From Planctomycetota bacterium (GTDB lineage: Bacteria; Planctomycetota; UBA11346): a stretch of DNA of 61,887 nucleotides. The notes under the pieces were generated by a model. The model did not search any database and was not told the origin of the DNA. It saw only the letters and a program-made list of their open reading frames with translations. The position numbers and the translations under genes were made by a program. The stretch is from assembly GCA_013816485.1 (NCBI GenBank), contig JACDEI010000017.1:23217-85103 (forward strand), written 5' to 3'. Numbering within the stretch: the stretch's first letter is position 1; each line of letters starts with the position of its first letter. Shown piece after piece: positions 44,316 to 53,470 of this stretch.

Positions 44316-44326
44316 GGAAGAACCGC

Positions 44327-45226
44327 TCACGGCTTCCACGACCGCGGGACCGGCTTGGGAAGCGACACCTTGCCGTCGATCTGTGCCAGCAACCAGTCGA
44401 GTCCCTCCTGGTTGTCGCGCAGGCGTTCCTCGGCGTCTTCATCGGTGTGGTTGAGCAGGCCGATGGGGCCGCGCCAGCCGCTGGCGCGGATGATGCGCAG
44501 CAGCTCGGCGTCGAGCGGGCCTTGGGCGATCGGGGGGATTTTCTTGCCGACCTTATCGCCGTCGGGGAACATGCCGTTGAGGTTGAGCGCGTAGAGGTGT
44601 GGATTCATGCGTTCGAGCAGCGCGGCGAACTCCTTCACCTGACCATGGCCGTGGTGCTGGTTGTAGACGATGCCGACGTTGGTGACGCCCTGGGTCTTCA
44701 GCGCCTCAATAATTGCGATCTGGTTGTCGGGTTCACCGAACCAAGCGCCGTGGTTGTAGAGCGCGACGCGGCAACCGATGGCGGTGGCAGCTTCAGCGAT
44801 GGGCTTGATGCGCGCTGCTTCGTTCGCCACGCGTTGCTGCTGTTCCTCAGGCGTTTTCGTCGGCGCACCACCACCCGTGACCCAGAGTTGGGTCTTCACG
44901 CCGTGTTTCTCCAGCGTGGCGAGGATGGTTTTCGCCGAGGCATCGAGTGATCTTGGGAACCACCACGCGGTGATACTGATGCCGTGCGCTTTGCAGGCGG
45001 CGATCTCGGCATCGAAGGTCGGGATGTGCTCGGCCCTCCAGTCGTAGGCTAGGCCTTTGATGCCGAGCTGCGCCAGCATCGCCGCGCGCTGCTCCGGCGT
45101 GCGCTTGGCCTTATCGAACGGCACGATGCACCAAGCGAAGCGGTTAGCGGGCGCGAAGACGTCCTCCGCCGTCCAACCAGGAAGCGCGGCCAACAGGGCG
45201 AACAGGAGCAGGGCGGCGGTTCTCAT
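44327..45226 (-). CDS. Exported TIM-barrel (sugar isomerase-like) protein
   Basis: 299 aa with a signal peptide (about 1-19). The body fits the xylose-isomerase-like TIM barrel of sugar phosphate isomerases/epimerases: strands GIKGLAYDWRAEHIPTFDAEIAACKAHGISITAWWF, VKTQLWVTGGG, CRVALYNHGAWFGEPDNQIAIIEAL and TNVGIVYNQHHGHGQVKEFAALLER, with GPIGLLNHTDEDAEERLRDN at the end. Candidate metal ligands are in these strand ends. Export of such proteins is common in Planctomycetota. The substrate is unknown. Confidence 0.8.
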   Translation of the reverse strand: MRTAALLLFALLAALPGWTAEDVFAPANRFAWCIVPFDKAKRTPEQRAAMLAQLGIKGLAYDWRAEHIPTFDAEIAACKAHGISITAWWFPRSLDASAKTILATLEKHGVKTQLWVTGGGAPTKTPEEQQQRVANEAARIKPIAEAATAIGCRVALYNHGAWFGEPDNQIAIIEALKTQGVTNVGIVYNQHHGHGQVKEFAALLERMNPHLYALNLNGMFPDGDKVGKKIPPIAQGPLDAELLRIIRASGWRGPIGLLNHTDEDAEERLRDNQEGLDWLLAQIDGKVSLPKPVPRSWKP

Positions 45227-45341
45227 GGTCAGCGTACTACCGCGGCGGTGCCTGGCCGTTCACCTCCTGACGGGCACCATCTCCCGCTGGACAGGCACAC
45301 CGGTCTGGACCACAGTCCGGCCCATTCCTGTGAGGTTCCCT

Positions 45342-46499
45342 ATGGCGATGCGGACGTTTCTGCCCCTGCTCTCCTGCTCGCTGGCGCTGGTCGCCTGCAC
45401 GCAACGCACCGCTGACCAGGCACCGACACAACCTACGTCACCGAACGCGCCAGGCGCCCAGGCAGGTAAAGCCGCGCCGGTCGCCGCTTCCACCAAGAAG
45501 GACAAGGACGCCCCCAAAGTGCTCTCGCGTCCGTTCGCTTGGCCGTTGGAACAGGCGTACCTGGCGTCGCGTGGCGGGACCTCCACCGGTGCGCCGGTGA
45601 CGTTGTCCCCCTCGCCCTCGCCCGCATGGAAGGAACTCGCTGGTGTGCCGCTCGGCATCGAACGCGATCGCGCGGCGATCAAGGCCATGGCAGGCGAGTA
45701 CCGCACGTCGTTCGATTTCCAGGAGACCATCCCGCTGCGTCCTGGGTATCAACTCTCCGCACCGTATTTCTCGTGGGCGACCGAACGCATCGCGGTGATC
45801 GAGGACACGCCCACGCGCATCGTGCTCCAGCACCAACTCGTCATGCGCTTCGCCGGCCAAGATGAGGCGATGGTGGTCAAGCACTGGCGTCAGGACTGGA
45901 CCTGGCAGGACAACGACCTGCTGCGCTATCGTGGTCGCGCCAAGTGGCGTCATGAACGTCTCGAACCCAACGAGGCCGCCGGCACCTGGTCGCAAGCGGT
46001 CTACGGCGTGGGCGATGAACCGCGGTACGAAACCTTCGGCCGTTGGAGTCACGACGGTGAAGTCAGTTCGTGGACCAGCGATCGTCACTGGCGTCCGCGC
46101 CCACGGCGCGAAAAAACCGTGCGCCAGGATTACGATGTCATGGAAGGCGTGCACCGCCTCACCATCACGCCGGACGGTTGGGTGCTGTGGCAGGACAACC
46201 GCAAACTGAAACTCGCCGAGGACGGCACCGTGCCGCTCGATGGTTACCTCGCGTCAGAGATCGGCCTGGAACGTTACCAGCGCCTCGACAGCTTCGACTG
46301 GAAGCCGGGCGTCGATCTGTGGGAGCAGGAAAAAGCGGAATGGGCGGTGGTGCGCGAGACCTGGCACGAAGTGCTGGCCGCGGACAACGTCCACCTCACC
46401 GGCGAGGAGACCGTCGGCGTCGCGCTGCTCGAAGCGGTGGGCGGCGAAGATCCGCTTGCTGGCCCAAAGACCGTGCGCGACGCGATGGTCAAACCCTGA
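45342..46499 (+). CDS. DUF6607-type lipoprotein
   Basis: 385 aa from the ATG at 45342. A lipoprotein signal peptide ends LVAC (C19), followed by a Pro/Ala/Lys-rich linker. The core (about 120-350) reads IKAMAGEYRTSFDFQETIPL, VLQHQLVMRF, VVKHWRQDWTWQDNDLLRYRG, AVYGVGDEPRYETFGRWSH and RQDYDVMEGVHRLTITPDGWVLWQDN, which I recognise as the DUF6607 pattern. It is probably attached to a periplasmic membrane face. No enzymatic function is known for the family. Confidence 0.8.
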   Translation: MAMRTFLPLLSCSLALVACTQRTADQAPTQPTSPNAPGAQAGKAAPVAASTKKDKDAPKVLSRPFAWPLEQAYLASRGGTSTGAPVTLSPSPSPAWKELAGVPLGIERDRAAIKAMAGEYRTSFDFQETIPLRPGYQLSAPYFSWATERIAVIEDTPTRIVLQHQLVMRFAGQDEAMVVKHWRQDWTWQDNDLLRYRGRAKWRHERLEPNEAAGTWSQAVYGVGDEPRYETFGRWSHDGEVSSWTSDRHWRPRPRREKTVRQDYDVMEGVHRLTITPDGWVLWQDNRKLKLAEDGTVPLDGYLASEIGLERYQRLDSFDWKPGVDLWEQEKAEWAVVRETWHEVLAADNVHLTGEETVGVALLEAVGGEDPLAGPKTVRDAMVKP

Positions 46500-46503
46500 T
46501 CAC

Positions 46504-46565
46504 GATGTCCGATGTCCGATGTCCGATGTCCGATGTCATGCATCCGACATCGGACATCGGACATC
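46504..46565. repeat. Palindrome with 7-bp GATGTCC arms
   Basis: The left arm (46504-46537) is four copies of gatgtcc plus gatgtc. The right arm (about 46541-46565) is the complement in ggacatc units, with one variant. The loop is only a few bases. It fills the gap between the DUF6607 gene and the converging frameshifted hydrolase, 4 bases after the former stop. Confidence 0.9.
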
Positions 46566-46575
46566 AAATCGACAT

Positions 46576-47693
46576 TCAAGTCAACAATACACAGCGGTCA
46601 TGCACTCGTTTGCGTGCACGCTTGATCATTTCCGCTTCCAGGCCCGCAATGGTCTGGGCGATGTCGCGGTTCACTTTGCCGGTCAGATAATAGCTGTGCT
46701 CGACCAGTCCACCGATGAGCGGCGTGCAGTCGACCTGTAACACCTTGGTATGCACCTGCTGCGGACGTGCCGGCCGGCACTGCCCAGACGATCGGGATTA
46801 CCCTTGGTGAAATCGCTGATGCGCAGCGCGTTGTCCCCACGATTGGTGTAGACGTTGATCGCTTGCGTCAGTTCATCGAGACGACCGAGCGGTTCGCCAG
46901 GTTCCAGCACGTCGTCATCGACATCGGCAGCGCACAGGAAGACATTGGTGAGCATACGCGGTAAGGTCCCTGGGCTGAACTCGGCGATGCGTGCGAGCGC
47001 ATTCTGCAGCACGTAGTTGCCCATCGAATGGCAGAGCAGGTGGATCTCCTGATTGCACGGCTTGGCCTCGCTGTTCGCGACCTGTGAGCGGAGCAGCATC
47101 AGGAAGTCGCGGAACTTCAGCAGCGCACGTCCGACGGCGTAACCACTGGCCTTGGCATCGGTGCGATCACTGCGGTACGAGGTGAACGGCATCGACTTGC
47201 CATCCGAGGGCCAACTGAACAGCACCACCACCACCGGTTGCTCGCCGTGATGGTTCAGTTGTTCTTGCAGTGCCAAAGCGGCGCCGACCGCTTCGTTCCA
47301 CGCGACGTTGAAACCGTGGATGTAGATCAGTACATCCGCCCCTTTGTCCATGTGGCCTTTGAGCGCAGCGAACAACGCGGCGGAACCGAATACCGCGTTC
47401 GGCTGATGGGCATCCGCCACCGTCGGGTCAATGCTCTCACGATAGGCGGCGATCGACATCGGTTGCTGCGCCAGCCAATCGCCGAGACCTTCACCATCGC
47501 CCTCGCCAAGGACCTTCCGCTTCTTGGTCAGGTAGCTCGTAAGTTTCTTGCTGTCCGCCGACATGCCAATGCGACCGAATCGCAGGTTCTCGGCACCGTC
47601 GCTGCTAAAACGCGCACCGTAGCCGGTGGGATTCCAGCGATCGCTGCCTGTATGGGCGCGGTTGGTGCCGTAATAAAGCGTGAGTGTGGCCAT
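46576..47693 (-). pseudogene. DUF900-type alpha/beta hydrolase, frameshifted
   Basis: The ATG at 47693 opens MATLTLYYGTNRAHTG. An alpha/beta-hydrolase core follows with DVLIYIHGFNVAWNEAVG, VVVVLFSWPSDG and the nucleophile elbow HLLCHSMGNYVLQ (Ser), then VFLCAADVDDDVL (Asp region), as in DUF900 proteins. After NPDRLGSAG the frame reads nonsense to a stop at 46683. Moving one base at 46771-46778 (a cggccggc run) restores RPQQVHTKVLQVDCTPLIGG and VEHSYYLTGKVNRDIAQ, the expected tail with the catalytic-region His, ending at 46576. One C is missing, either a mutation or a sequencing error. Confidence 0.8.
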
Positions 47694-47918
47694 GGGATCG
47701 CCTCCGTGCGAGTTGGTGGAATCGGATGAACAGGTGGCGGCGCAGGGTGATGGAGTCCGCTGCAGAGTCCACCGTGGTTCCGGTGCTGCGTAGGGCTGCG
47801 AAAGACCACCAAACGCGCCTGTCGCGGTGACCGCACCCTGACACACCCGCCACTCCATCGACACTAGCGCGCCTTGCCCCTGGGGCATCGCGACGATGGT
47901 CCCACCATCGAGGATCCC

Positions 47919-49232
47919 ATGCTGAAACCGCTGCTACTCGTCTCTGCGTTGTCTGCCGCCGCCCACGCTTTGGACGTAGTCGGGGAGGCGCCGTACCTGG
48001 AGAACCGCTACCGCGCCGCCTGGCATGCCGCCCCATTATCCACGGTGCTGAAAGATGTGGAGAAACAGTGCGCTCCGCTGAGCACCACCCACACCATCGA
48101 TAATCTCGCCGACCGGCTTGAGATCACCTTGATCGATCGCGCGCGAGTGCGGATGCGCGACACGCTGGAACTGCTCGAACGCACCCAGGAGCTCCGCTTC
48201 ACCGCGGAACCACTCAAGCTGACCGTCGAAACCTGGACGGATTATCGCGACCGTAAACGCCGGCTGGTCAACCTAGCGCTGCGTGACTACGGCCTGTTCC
48301 TGAATCCGCCTGATTTTTTCGCCCCGAACCTGGGATACGACAACGCCTCCAGCAGCGGTGGCGGAGGTGGGTTCTCGCTGTTCGCCGCCGACACCGGCGA
48401 CCACCACGCCGGCCGGGGTCCGGATCCCAGCGAAGTGGTCGACTGGCTGCGCGGTCTGGCGGGCAATGCCGACGCCACTCTGCGCGGCAACGGCAATCTG
48501 CATGTGATGATCACCGCCGAAGAAGAGACCGCCATCCGCGCGGCGCTGACCGAACAGCAACAACGCCTGCTGCAACGCACTGCCTGGAGCGTGTCGTACG
48601 GCACGCTCCCCGCGGGTCAGGCACTCAGCACCACCGGGATGTGTACGCCAGCCGAGGCACAGGCGCTCCGACCGCGACTGCAATCCCTGCGCCGTCTGAC
48701 GGTGTCTGCGATGAATGGGCAACGTGTCCATGCCATCGATGGACATCAGCAGGCACTCATCGATGACCTGGATGTGGTGAACTACCAGTTCGATCCGGCA
48801 ACCAGCGTGCTGACGACCGGCGTCGCGATGGAGCTGCGGCCAGTCATCGGGACCGAGTTCGTCTACCTCTCCTACCTCCTGTCCTGGGTCGATCCCTTGC
48901 CCAGCAGCACCACCGAGTTGACCAACCCGGCACGGGTGAAAGCCGGATCGAGTTCCACGACCACCACCACGACTACCACCGACCTTCCGCCCGAAGCTGG
49001 CAAAGTGCCCAAGCCAGGCGATCCACCACGACGAGAGGACAAGACCACCACCAGCACCACCAGCAGCGAGGGTGGCGACCTGCGTCCAGGAGTCACCGTG
49101 TCGCTGAGCAAACCGGTGTTGTGGACCTGGAAACCGCGCGGCGAAACCATGCTGCCCAAGGACCGCGCGCTCATCTTCGCCAGCGAGCATCCCGCTGGCA
49201 CTGCCATCATGATCCTGGAGGCCCTGCCATGA
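47919..49232 (+). CDS. Exported STN-cluster protein A
   Basis: 437 aa from the ATG at 47919. A signal peptide (1-17) precedes an STN/secretin N0-like region (APLSTVLKDVEKQC...LEITLIDRARVRMRDTLELLERTQELRF, about 35-95). LALRDYGLFLNPPDFF and a Gly-rich loop follow, then a helical middle, a Ser/Thr-rich and charged low-complexity stretch (about 340-385), and a final strand block SKPVLWTWKPRGETMLPKDRALIF. No secretin pore domain. It overlaps gene B by ATGA. It matches residues 1-395 of the protein encoded at 50447. Confidence 0.75.
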   Translation: MLKPLLLVSALSAAAHALDVVGEAPYLENRYRAAWHAAPLSTVLKDVEKQCAPLSTTHTIDNLADRLEITLIDRARVRMRDTLELLERTQELRFTAEPLKLTVETWTDYRDRKRRLVNLALRDYGLFLNPPDFFAPNLGYDNASSSGGGGGFSLFAADTGDHHAGRGPDPSEVVDWLRGLAGNADATLRGNGNLHVMITAEEETAIRAALTEQQQRLLQRTAWSVSYGTLPAGQALSTTGMCTPAEAQALRPRLQSLRRLTVSAMNGQRVHAIDGHQQALIDDLDVVNYQFDPATSVLTTGVAMELRPVIGTEFVYLSYLLSWVDPLPSSTTELTNPARVKAGSSSTTTTTTTTDLPPEAGKVPKPGDPPRREDKTTTSTTSSEGGDLRPGVTVSLSKPVLWTWKPRGETMLPKDRALIFASEHPAGTAIMILEALP

Positions 49233-50359
49233 GCCGCTGCTCCCCTGCTCTCACTGCGCTGCTTTTTGGCACCGTCATCAGCCTGTATGCGGTCGAACAA
49301 CCGACGGAGCTCGATCTGCGGGCAAAAAACCAGCCGCTCAGCACCGTACTGGAAACGATCGCGGACCAATGCAGCGCCGGACTGGTGGTGCAACGCAATG
49401 TGCACGAGCGGCTTGATGAGAAGGTCACCCTGATCGGACGCAAGGTGACCTGGGCCGAGGCCGCGCGTTGGCTGGCGGACGAATACCGACTGACCATGAA
49501 AATCGTTGGTGAACATCTGGAGATCAGTGATGCCGACCTCGAATTCCGCGCCCGTCTGGTCAGCCACACCTACGACATCCGGACGCTGACCTTGGCGATG
49601 GGCAGCTTTCCGGGTCCCGACCTGGACATCCCGGAACCTGGCGGAGTCGGATCACGTCTGCTACCGCCGATCGAACCTGATTCGGTCCAGCCGATCAACG
49701 ACTTCGTCGAATTGATTCAGCGTTACATCGCCCCGACGACCTGGACTATCGAAGGGGTCGGCATCAAGGAGTTCCAGACCTCCCTGATCATCATTCAGGT
49801 TCCTGAGATCCATCAGCGCATCGCTGAGTTCATCGCCCAACTCGAACGCACTGCCGCTCGTCAGGTGGTGGTGCGTTGCTACCGCCTGCCTGCCGCCGCA
49901 CCGCTGCCCAGCGTCCTGGATGCCAACGCGTGGACTGCCGTGCTGAAAACCGTGGCCGCACCGGTGGGTGTGGTGTTGTCGTCGGACGAACAGCGCAACC
50001 ACCACTTCAGCGGCACGCAACGTCTGATCATCGCCGACGCCGACGTGAACCAGGAGGCCTTTGATCCTATAGTCTCGCTGATCTCCGAGGGATTGGCCGT
50101 CGACGTCGACACCCACGTCACCAACGCCGGGGTGGTCACCACCACCCGCCTGACCACCGCCAGCAAACTCAATACCACGCTGTCGGTACTGAAAAACCAG
50201 CAAGGACAGCCGCTCACGCCGCTTGATCTGGTCGACCTGCACCAGGATCGCATTCGCGATACTCGCGTGATCCCCTCCGGCGGTGCGGCGATCTATCCCT
50301 TCGCGGGACAGTTCTACGCCCTCAGCGTCGAGGTGCTGGATTTCACCAAGAAGCCGTGA
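49229..50359 (+). CDS. Exported STN-cluster protein B
   Basis: 376 aa; its ATG overlaps the TGA of gene A. A signal peptide (1-21) precedes a typical STN/N0 domain (LDLRAKNQPLSTVLETIADQCSAGLVV...VTLIGRKVTWAEAARWLADEYRLTMKI, about 28-92). Next is a secretin N1-like segment with PTTWTIEG and VPEIHQRIAEFIAQLER (about 175-215), then a domain sharing QRNHHFSG and VIPSGGAAIYPFAGQFYALSVE with the C-half of the third protein. No secretin beta-barrel follows, so it is not a complete secretin. It is probably periplasmic and a partner of A. Confidence 0.75.
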   Translation: MSRCSPALTALLFGTVISLYAVEQPTELDLRAKNQPLSTVLETIADQCSAGLVVQRNVHERLDEKVTLIGRKVTWAEAARWLADEYRLTMKIVGEHLEISDADLEFRARLVSHTYDIRTLTLAMGSFPGPDLDIPEPGGVGSRLLPPIEPDSVQPINDFVELIQRYIAPTTWTIEGVGIKEFQTSLIIIQVPEIHQRIAEFIAQLERTAARQVVVRCYRLPAAAPLPSVLDANAWTAVLKTVAAPVGVVLSSDEQRNHHFSGTQRLIIADADVNQEAFDPIVSLISEGLAVDVDTHVTNAGVVTTTRLTTASKLNTTLSVLKNQQGQPLTPLDLVDLHQDRIRDTRVIPSGGAAIYPFAGQFYALSVEVLDFTKKP

Positions 50360-50446
50360 GCGCTCCCACGTTCATTTCTCCAGCAACTTCTTCGCGGTCT
50401 GTCCGTACGAACAGCAGGCATCGGGCATCTTTCTGAGGTCCACGCC

Positions 50447-52735
50447 ATGACCACGCGTCTGCTGCTGCTATTGTCATTCCCTCTCGCCCTTCCCGCGCTG
50501 GAGGTGGTCGGCGAACCGGCATGGCTCACCAAAACCATGACGGCCACATGGCGGCAAGTGAAACTCGGCGAGGTATTGGATGCCATCGGTACTGCCGCTG
50601 GTTGTCCGGTTAAGCGCGGCGAGGACTTGGCTGACATCGCTCAGGGGCACGAGGTGACCATCGCGCTCACTGCTCCGGTCAGCCTGCGACGGGTGCTGGA
50701 GCTGCTCGAACAGACGCAAGAGCTGGTCATCACCGCCGAAACGCAGCAGATGACGGTGGCACGCTTCGCCACGTGGCGCGTCGCTGCACGGCGGATCATC
50801 ACGATCGATCTGCGCGATTATGGTGCGCTCGCAATCTTCCCGGAACCGGATCGAGCCGATGTCGAACGACACGTACCGCGTTCGATCAATCCCACTGGGA
50901 ACCAAGTCCTGCCAGCGATCGAAACTGTGTATGTGCCTGACGCCCAAGCGACGGTCGAATACCTGCGCAACTGCCTGGAGCAGGACGACGACGAGGTGAA
51001 GCTGGACCTGCATGCCGGGCATGAATTAGTCGCCACGGTCAACCCGCAGGAAGAACGCCTGCTGCGGCGCGAACTGGCGCACCTGGTCAAACACGCCACG
51101 GCCGCCAGCACCTGGAGCGTGACCTTTGGCGTCCTGGCGGGGGATCAGCCGATCACGCCCGGAATCGTCCCACACACAACCGCCGACGCGCTGTGCAAAC
51201 GCCTGACCACCCGCAAACGGTTCCAACTCCATGCCACCGACCAGCGAGATGTCCACGCCGCCGATCAGCGCAATCAAGAGATCATGGCCAGCACGGAGCG
51301 GATGCGTGACAGCCTGCTCCCGATCGCCGAACTCCTCACCACCGGCTGGTCGTGCGAACTGCGTCCAATCGCCGGACGCGGACGCCAACGCCTGACCTTC
51401 CGGTTGTCATGGAGCGAAGCGCGTCCGGGTTCGACAGCCACGCTGGTCGTCCCACCGATTCCGGCGGATCCCGCCAACGATCGTCCTGCTAGCGGCGATC
51501 AGACGCTCATCCTGGCCAAGCCCGTCGTCTGGTCGTGGGAACCGGCTGGCGACGTATTCCTTCCCGACCACCACGCACTGGTGCTGGTCGCACCGCATGG
51601 TGATGGCAGAGCGGTAATCGTGGTGGAAAGCGCTGGGCCGTCACCGTTACCGATGGCCACCACGGCACCGACTCCGGCGTTTACTATGCCAGCCTCCACG
51701 TCTCTCGACATCACCAACCAACCAGTGATGACCGCACTTGAACGCCTCGCGTCCCTCACCCAGACCGGACTGGTCATCCACCATGATGCCCAGCAACTGG
51801 TACGTGAGGAAGCAGACATCCATCTGATGGATCAATCCTGGGAGGCTGTCACCAAGTCGCTGTGGTTGCATCGGGCTGCCGTCCATTGCGAAGACGGGCT
51901 GCTTCTGGTGGAGCAGTGGAACGCGAACAGCGAACGTCGAATGGAACGTGTACTCACGTCCACTGCCACCATGACCACAGAGATCAGACCATCGCCCGGA
52001 CCACGCCTCGGCGTACAACGCCTACCGGATGGTGCCCTTGATCCCCAACCGCTGTTCGCCGGTCACCACCAGAATCACCAGACGCCAGAGATGATCGAGG
52101 AGATCCAACCACACGTCGGGCCAGACTCCTGGTCGAACGCCGGGGTCTTCATTGCAGACTACAACGGCTCCATCATCGTTCGCCACACACCCGAGATCCA
52201 TCTCCAGATTGCAAAGTTCCTTGCCGATCGCGAACGACGCATGGCCCGGCAGGTGATGGTCCGATTCCATCACCTCGCTAAACCACCAACCGCACCCGAA
52301 CTCATCCTCGACGCCGCGACCTGGACCACGCTGGCCAAGAATCTGACTCCGGATGCTGCCTTCACCGTGATCGACGGCCAACGCAACCATCACTTCAGCG
52401 GCATGCGTCGCGCCTACATCGCCGCGGACTTGTTCGAAAATGGTTTGGGTTCGCCAGTTATGGGCATGACCACCAGCGGTCTGATGATCGAGGTCGAGCT
52501 GCACATCACCGTCGAAGGCATCTCCACCCGCATCCGTCTGCAAGCGACCGTCAGCGATTCCATGACCACCTCGCCGGTGAAGGACGCCGCCGGTCGTCTA
52601 CTGTTCGACATCGACCTGCCGGATCAGCGCATCGACAAAGCCGATGATGTCCGCCTGATCCCACCCGGTGGCGCTGCGCTCTACCGTTTTGATGACCGCA
52701 CCTATGCGGTAAGTGTCGAAACGCTCACGCCCTAA
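50447..52735 (+). CDS. Exported STN-cluster A-B fusion protein
   Basis: 762 aa with a signal peptide (1-18). Residues about 18-395 resemble protein A (LEVVGEPAWL, LELLEQTQELVITAE, IDLRDYGAL, LAKPVVWSWEPAGDVFLPDHHALVLV). Residues about 415-760 resemble protein B (SLDITNQPVMTALERLASLTQTGLVI, PEIHLQIAKFLADRERRMARQVMVRF, QRNHHFSG, LIPPGGAALYRFDDRTYAVSVE). A Pro/Thr-rich joint links them. It follows B by 87 bp on the same strand. No secretin pore domain. It probably arose by duplication and fusion of an A-B pair. Its stop abuts the convergent PAP2-type gene. Confidence 0.75.
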   Translation: MTTRLLLLLSFPLALPALEVVGEPAWLTKTMTATWRQVKLGEVLDAIGTAAGCPVKRGEDLADIAQGHEVTIALTAPVSLRRVLELLEQTQELVITAETQQMTVARFATWRVAARRIITIDLRDYGALAIFPEPDRADVERHVPRSINPTGNQVLPAIETVYVPDAQATVEYLRNCLEQDDDEVKLDLHAGHELVATVNPQEERLLRRELAHLVKHATAASTWSVTFGVLAGDQPITPGIVPHTTADALCKRLTTRKRFQLHATDQRDVHAADQRNQEIMASTERMRDSLLPIAELLTTGWSCELRPIAGRGRQRLTFRLSWSEARPGSTATLVVPPIPADPANDRPASGDQTLILAKPVVWSWEPAGDVFLPDHHALVLVAPHGDGRAVIVVESAGPSPLPMATTAPTPAFTMPASTSLDITNQPVMTALERLASLTQTGLVIHHDAQQLVREEADIHLMDQSWEAVTKSLWLHRAAVHCEDGLLLVEQWNANSERRMERVLTSTATMTTEIRPSPGPRLGVQRLPDGALDPQPLFAGHHQNHQTPEMIEEIQPHVGPDSWSNAGVFIADYNGSIIVRHTPEIHLQIAKFLADRERRMARQVMVRFHHLAKPPTAPELILDAATWTTLAKNLTPDAAFTVIDGQRNHHFSGMRRAYIAADLFENGLGSPVMGMTTSGLMIEVELHITVEGISTRIRLQATVSDSMTTSPVKDAAGRLLFDIDLPDQRIDKADDVRLIPPGGAALYRFDDRTYAVSVETLTP

Positions 52736-53470
52736 TCAGAACCCGACGCAGATGTACCCGGCGAGTGCCCAGGCACACCACGCCGCGGTGATCGCCGCCA
52801 GCACATCCATGGTGTAGTGCGCGCGCAGGATCAGCACGGTGACGGCCTCGCCGAGCGCCATGACCCCGGCGATGATCGCTGCCCACCACGGCAGCACCGC
52901 CGCTGCCCACAATGCGCCGAGCACGGCGATCGCGGTGTGGCCGCTGATGAAGAAGTCGTTGGCCACGCCGTAGGTCACCAGCACGGTCGGCGCGCCAGGA
53001 TGCCGCCAGATGATCCCAGGTGGCGCCGGCAGCGCACAGCAGGCCTGACACACCTGACGGAAGAAGAACAGCAGCAGCAGCGCCATGAATGGGCGCAGCG
53101 TTTCGCCCAACAGACCGGCACCGATGAGCGTCAGGCCGAACACGTCGATGCCGAACGAACTGCCGATTAGCAGACGGTCCGCGGCCTTGGGATGCGAATG
53201 CAACCAACGGTTTACCGGTGCGGTAAGGTCGTGTACCAGATCGCCGATGGTGCCCGCGGCGAGTGGGGCGCGTGAACCGATGAGCGCCTGGGTGATGAAC
53301 CACGCACCGAGCGCGGCGGCGACCAGAGCGACGCGGCCGCCGTAACGCACCCACGGTCCCGCCAGCGCATCGTCCGGTCCCGCTTTGCCGGCAAGGGCGA
53401 GCAACCAACACAGCCCGACCAGCGCGGTGATCAAAACCACCAGCAGGATCCACCGCACGGTGCTGTTCAC
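52736..53470 (-). CDS. PAP2-type membrane protein (sphingomyelin synthase-like)
   Basis: 244 aa with about six membrane segments. The motifs NDFFISGHTAIAV and LILRAHYTMDVLAAITAAW match the SGHT and HYxxDV catalytic blocks of the PAP2_C group, which includes sphingomyelin synthase-like phosphotransferases. A headgroup phosphotransferase or lipid phosphatase in the membrane is likely. Its ATG overlaps the plsC-like stop by 4 bases, so both lipid genes are coupled. A shifted reading of the same stretch has no membrane character and is rejected. Confidence 0.82.
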   Translation of the reverse strand: MNSTVRWILLVVLITALVGLCWLLALAGKAGPDDALAGPWVRYGGRVALVAAALGAWFITQALIGSRAPLAAGTIGDLVHDLTAPVNRWLHSHPKAADRLLIGSSFGIDVFGLTLIGAGLLGETLRPFMALLLLFFFRQVCQACCALPAPPGIIWRHPGAPTVLVTYGVANDFFISGHTAIAVLGALWAAAVLPWWAAIIAGVMALGEAVTVLILRAHYTMDVLAAITAAWCAWALAGYICVGF

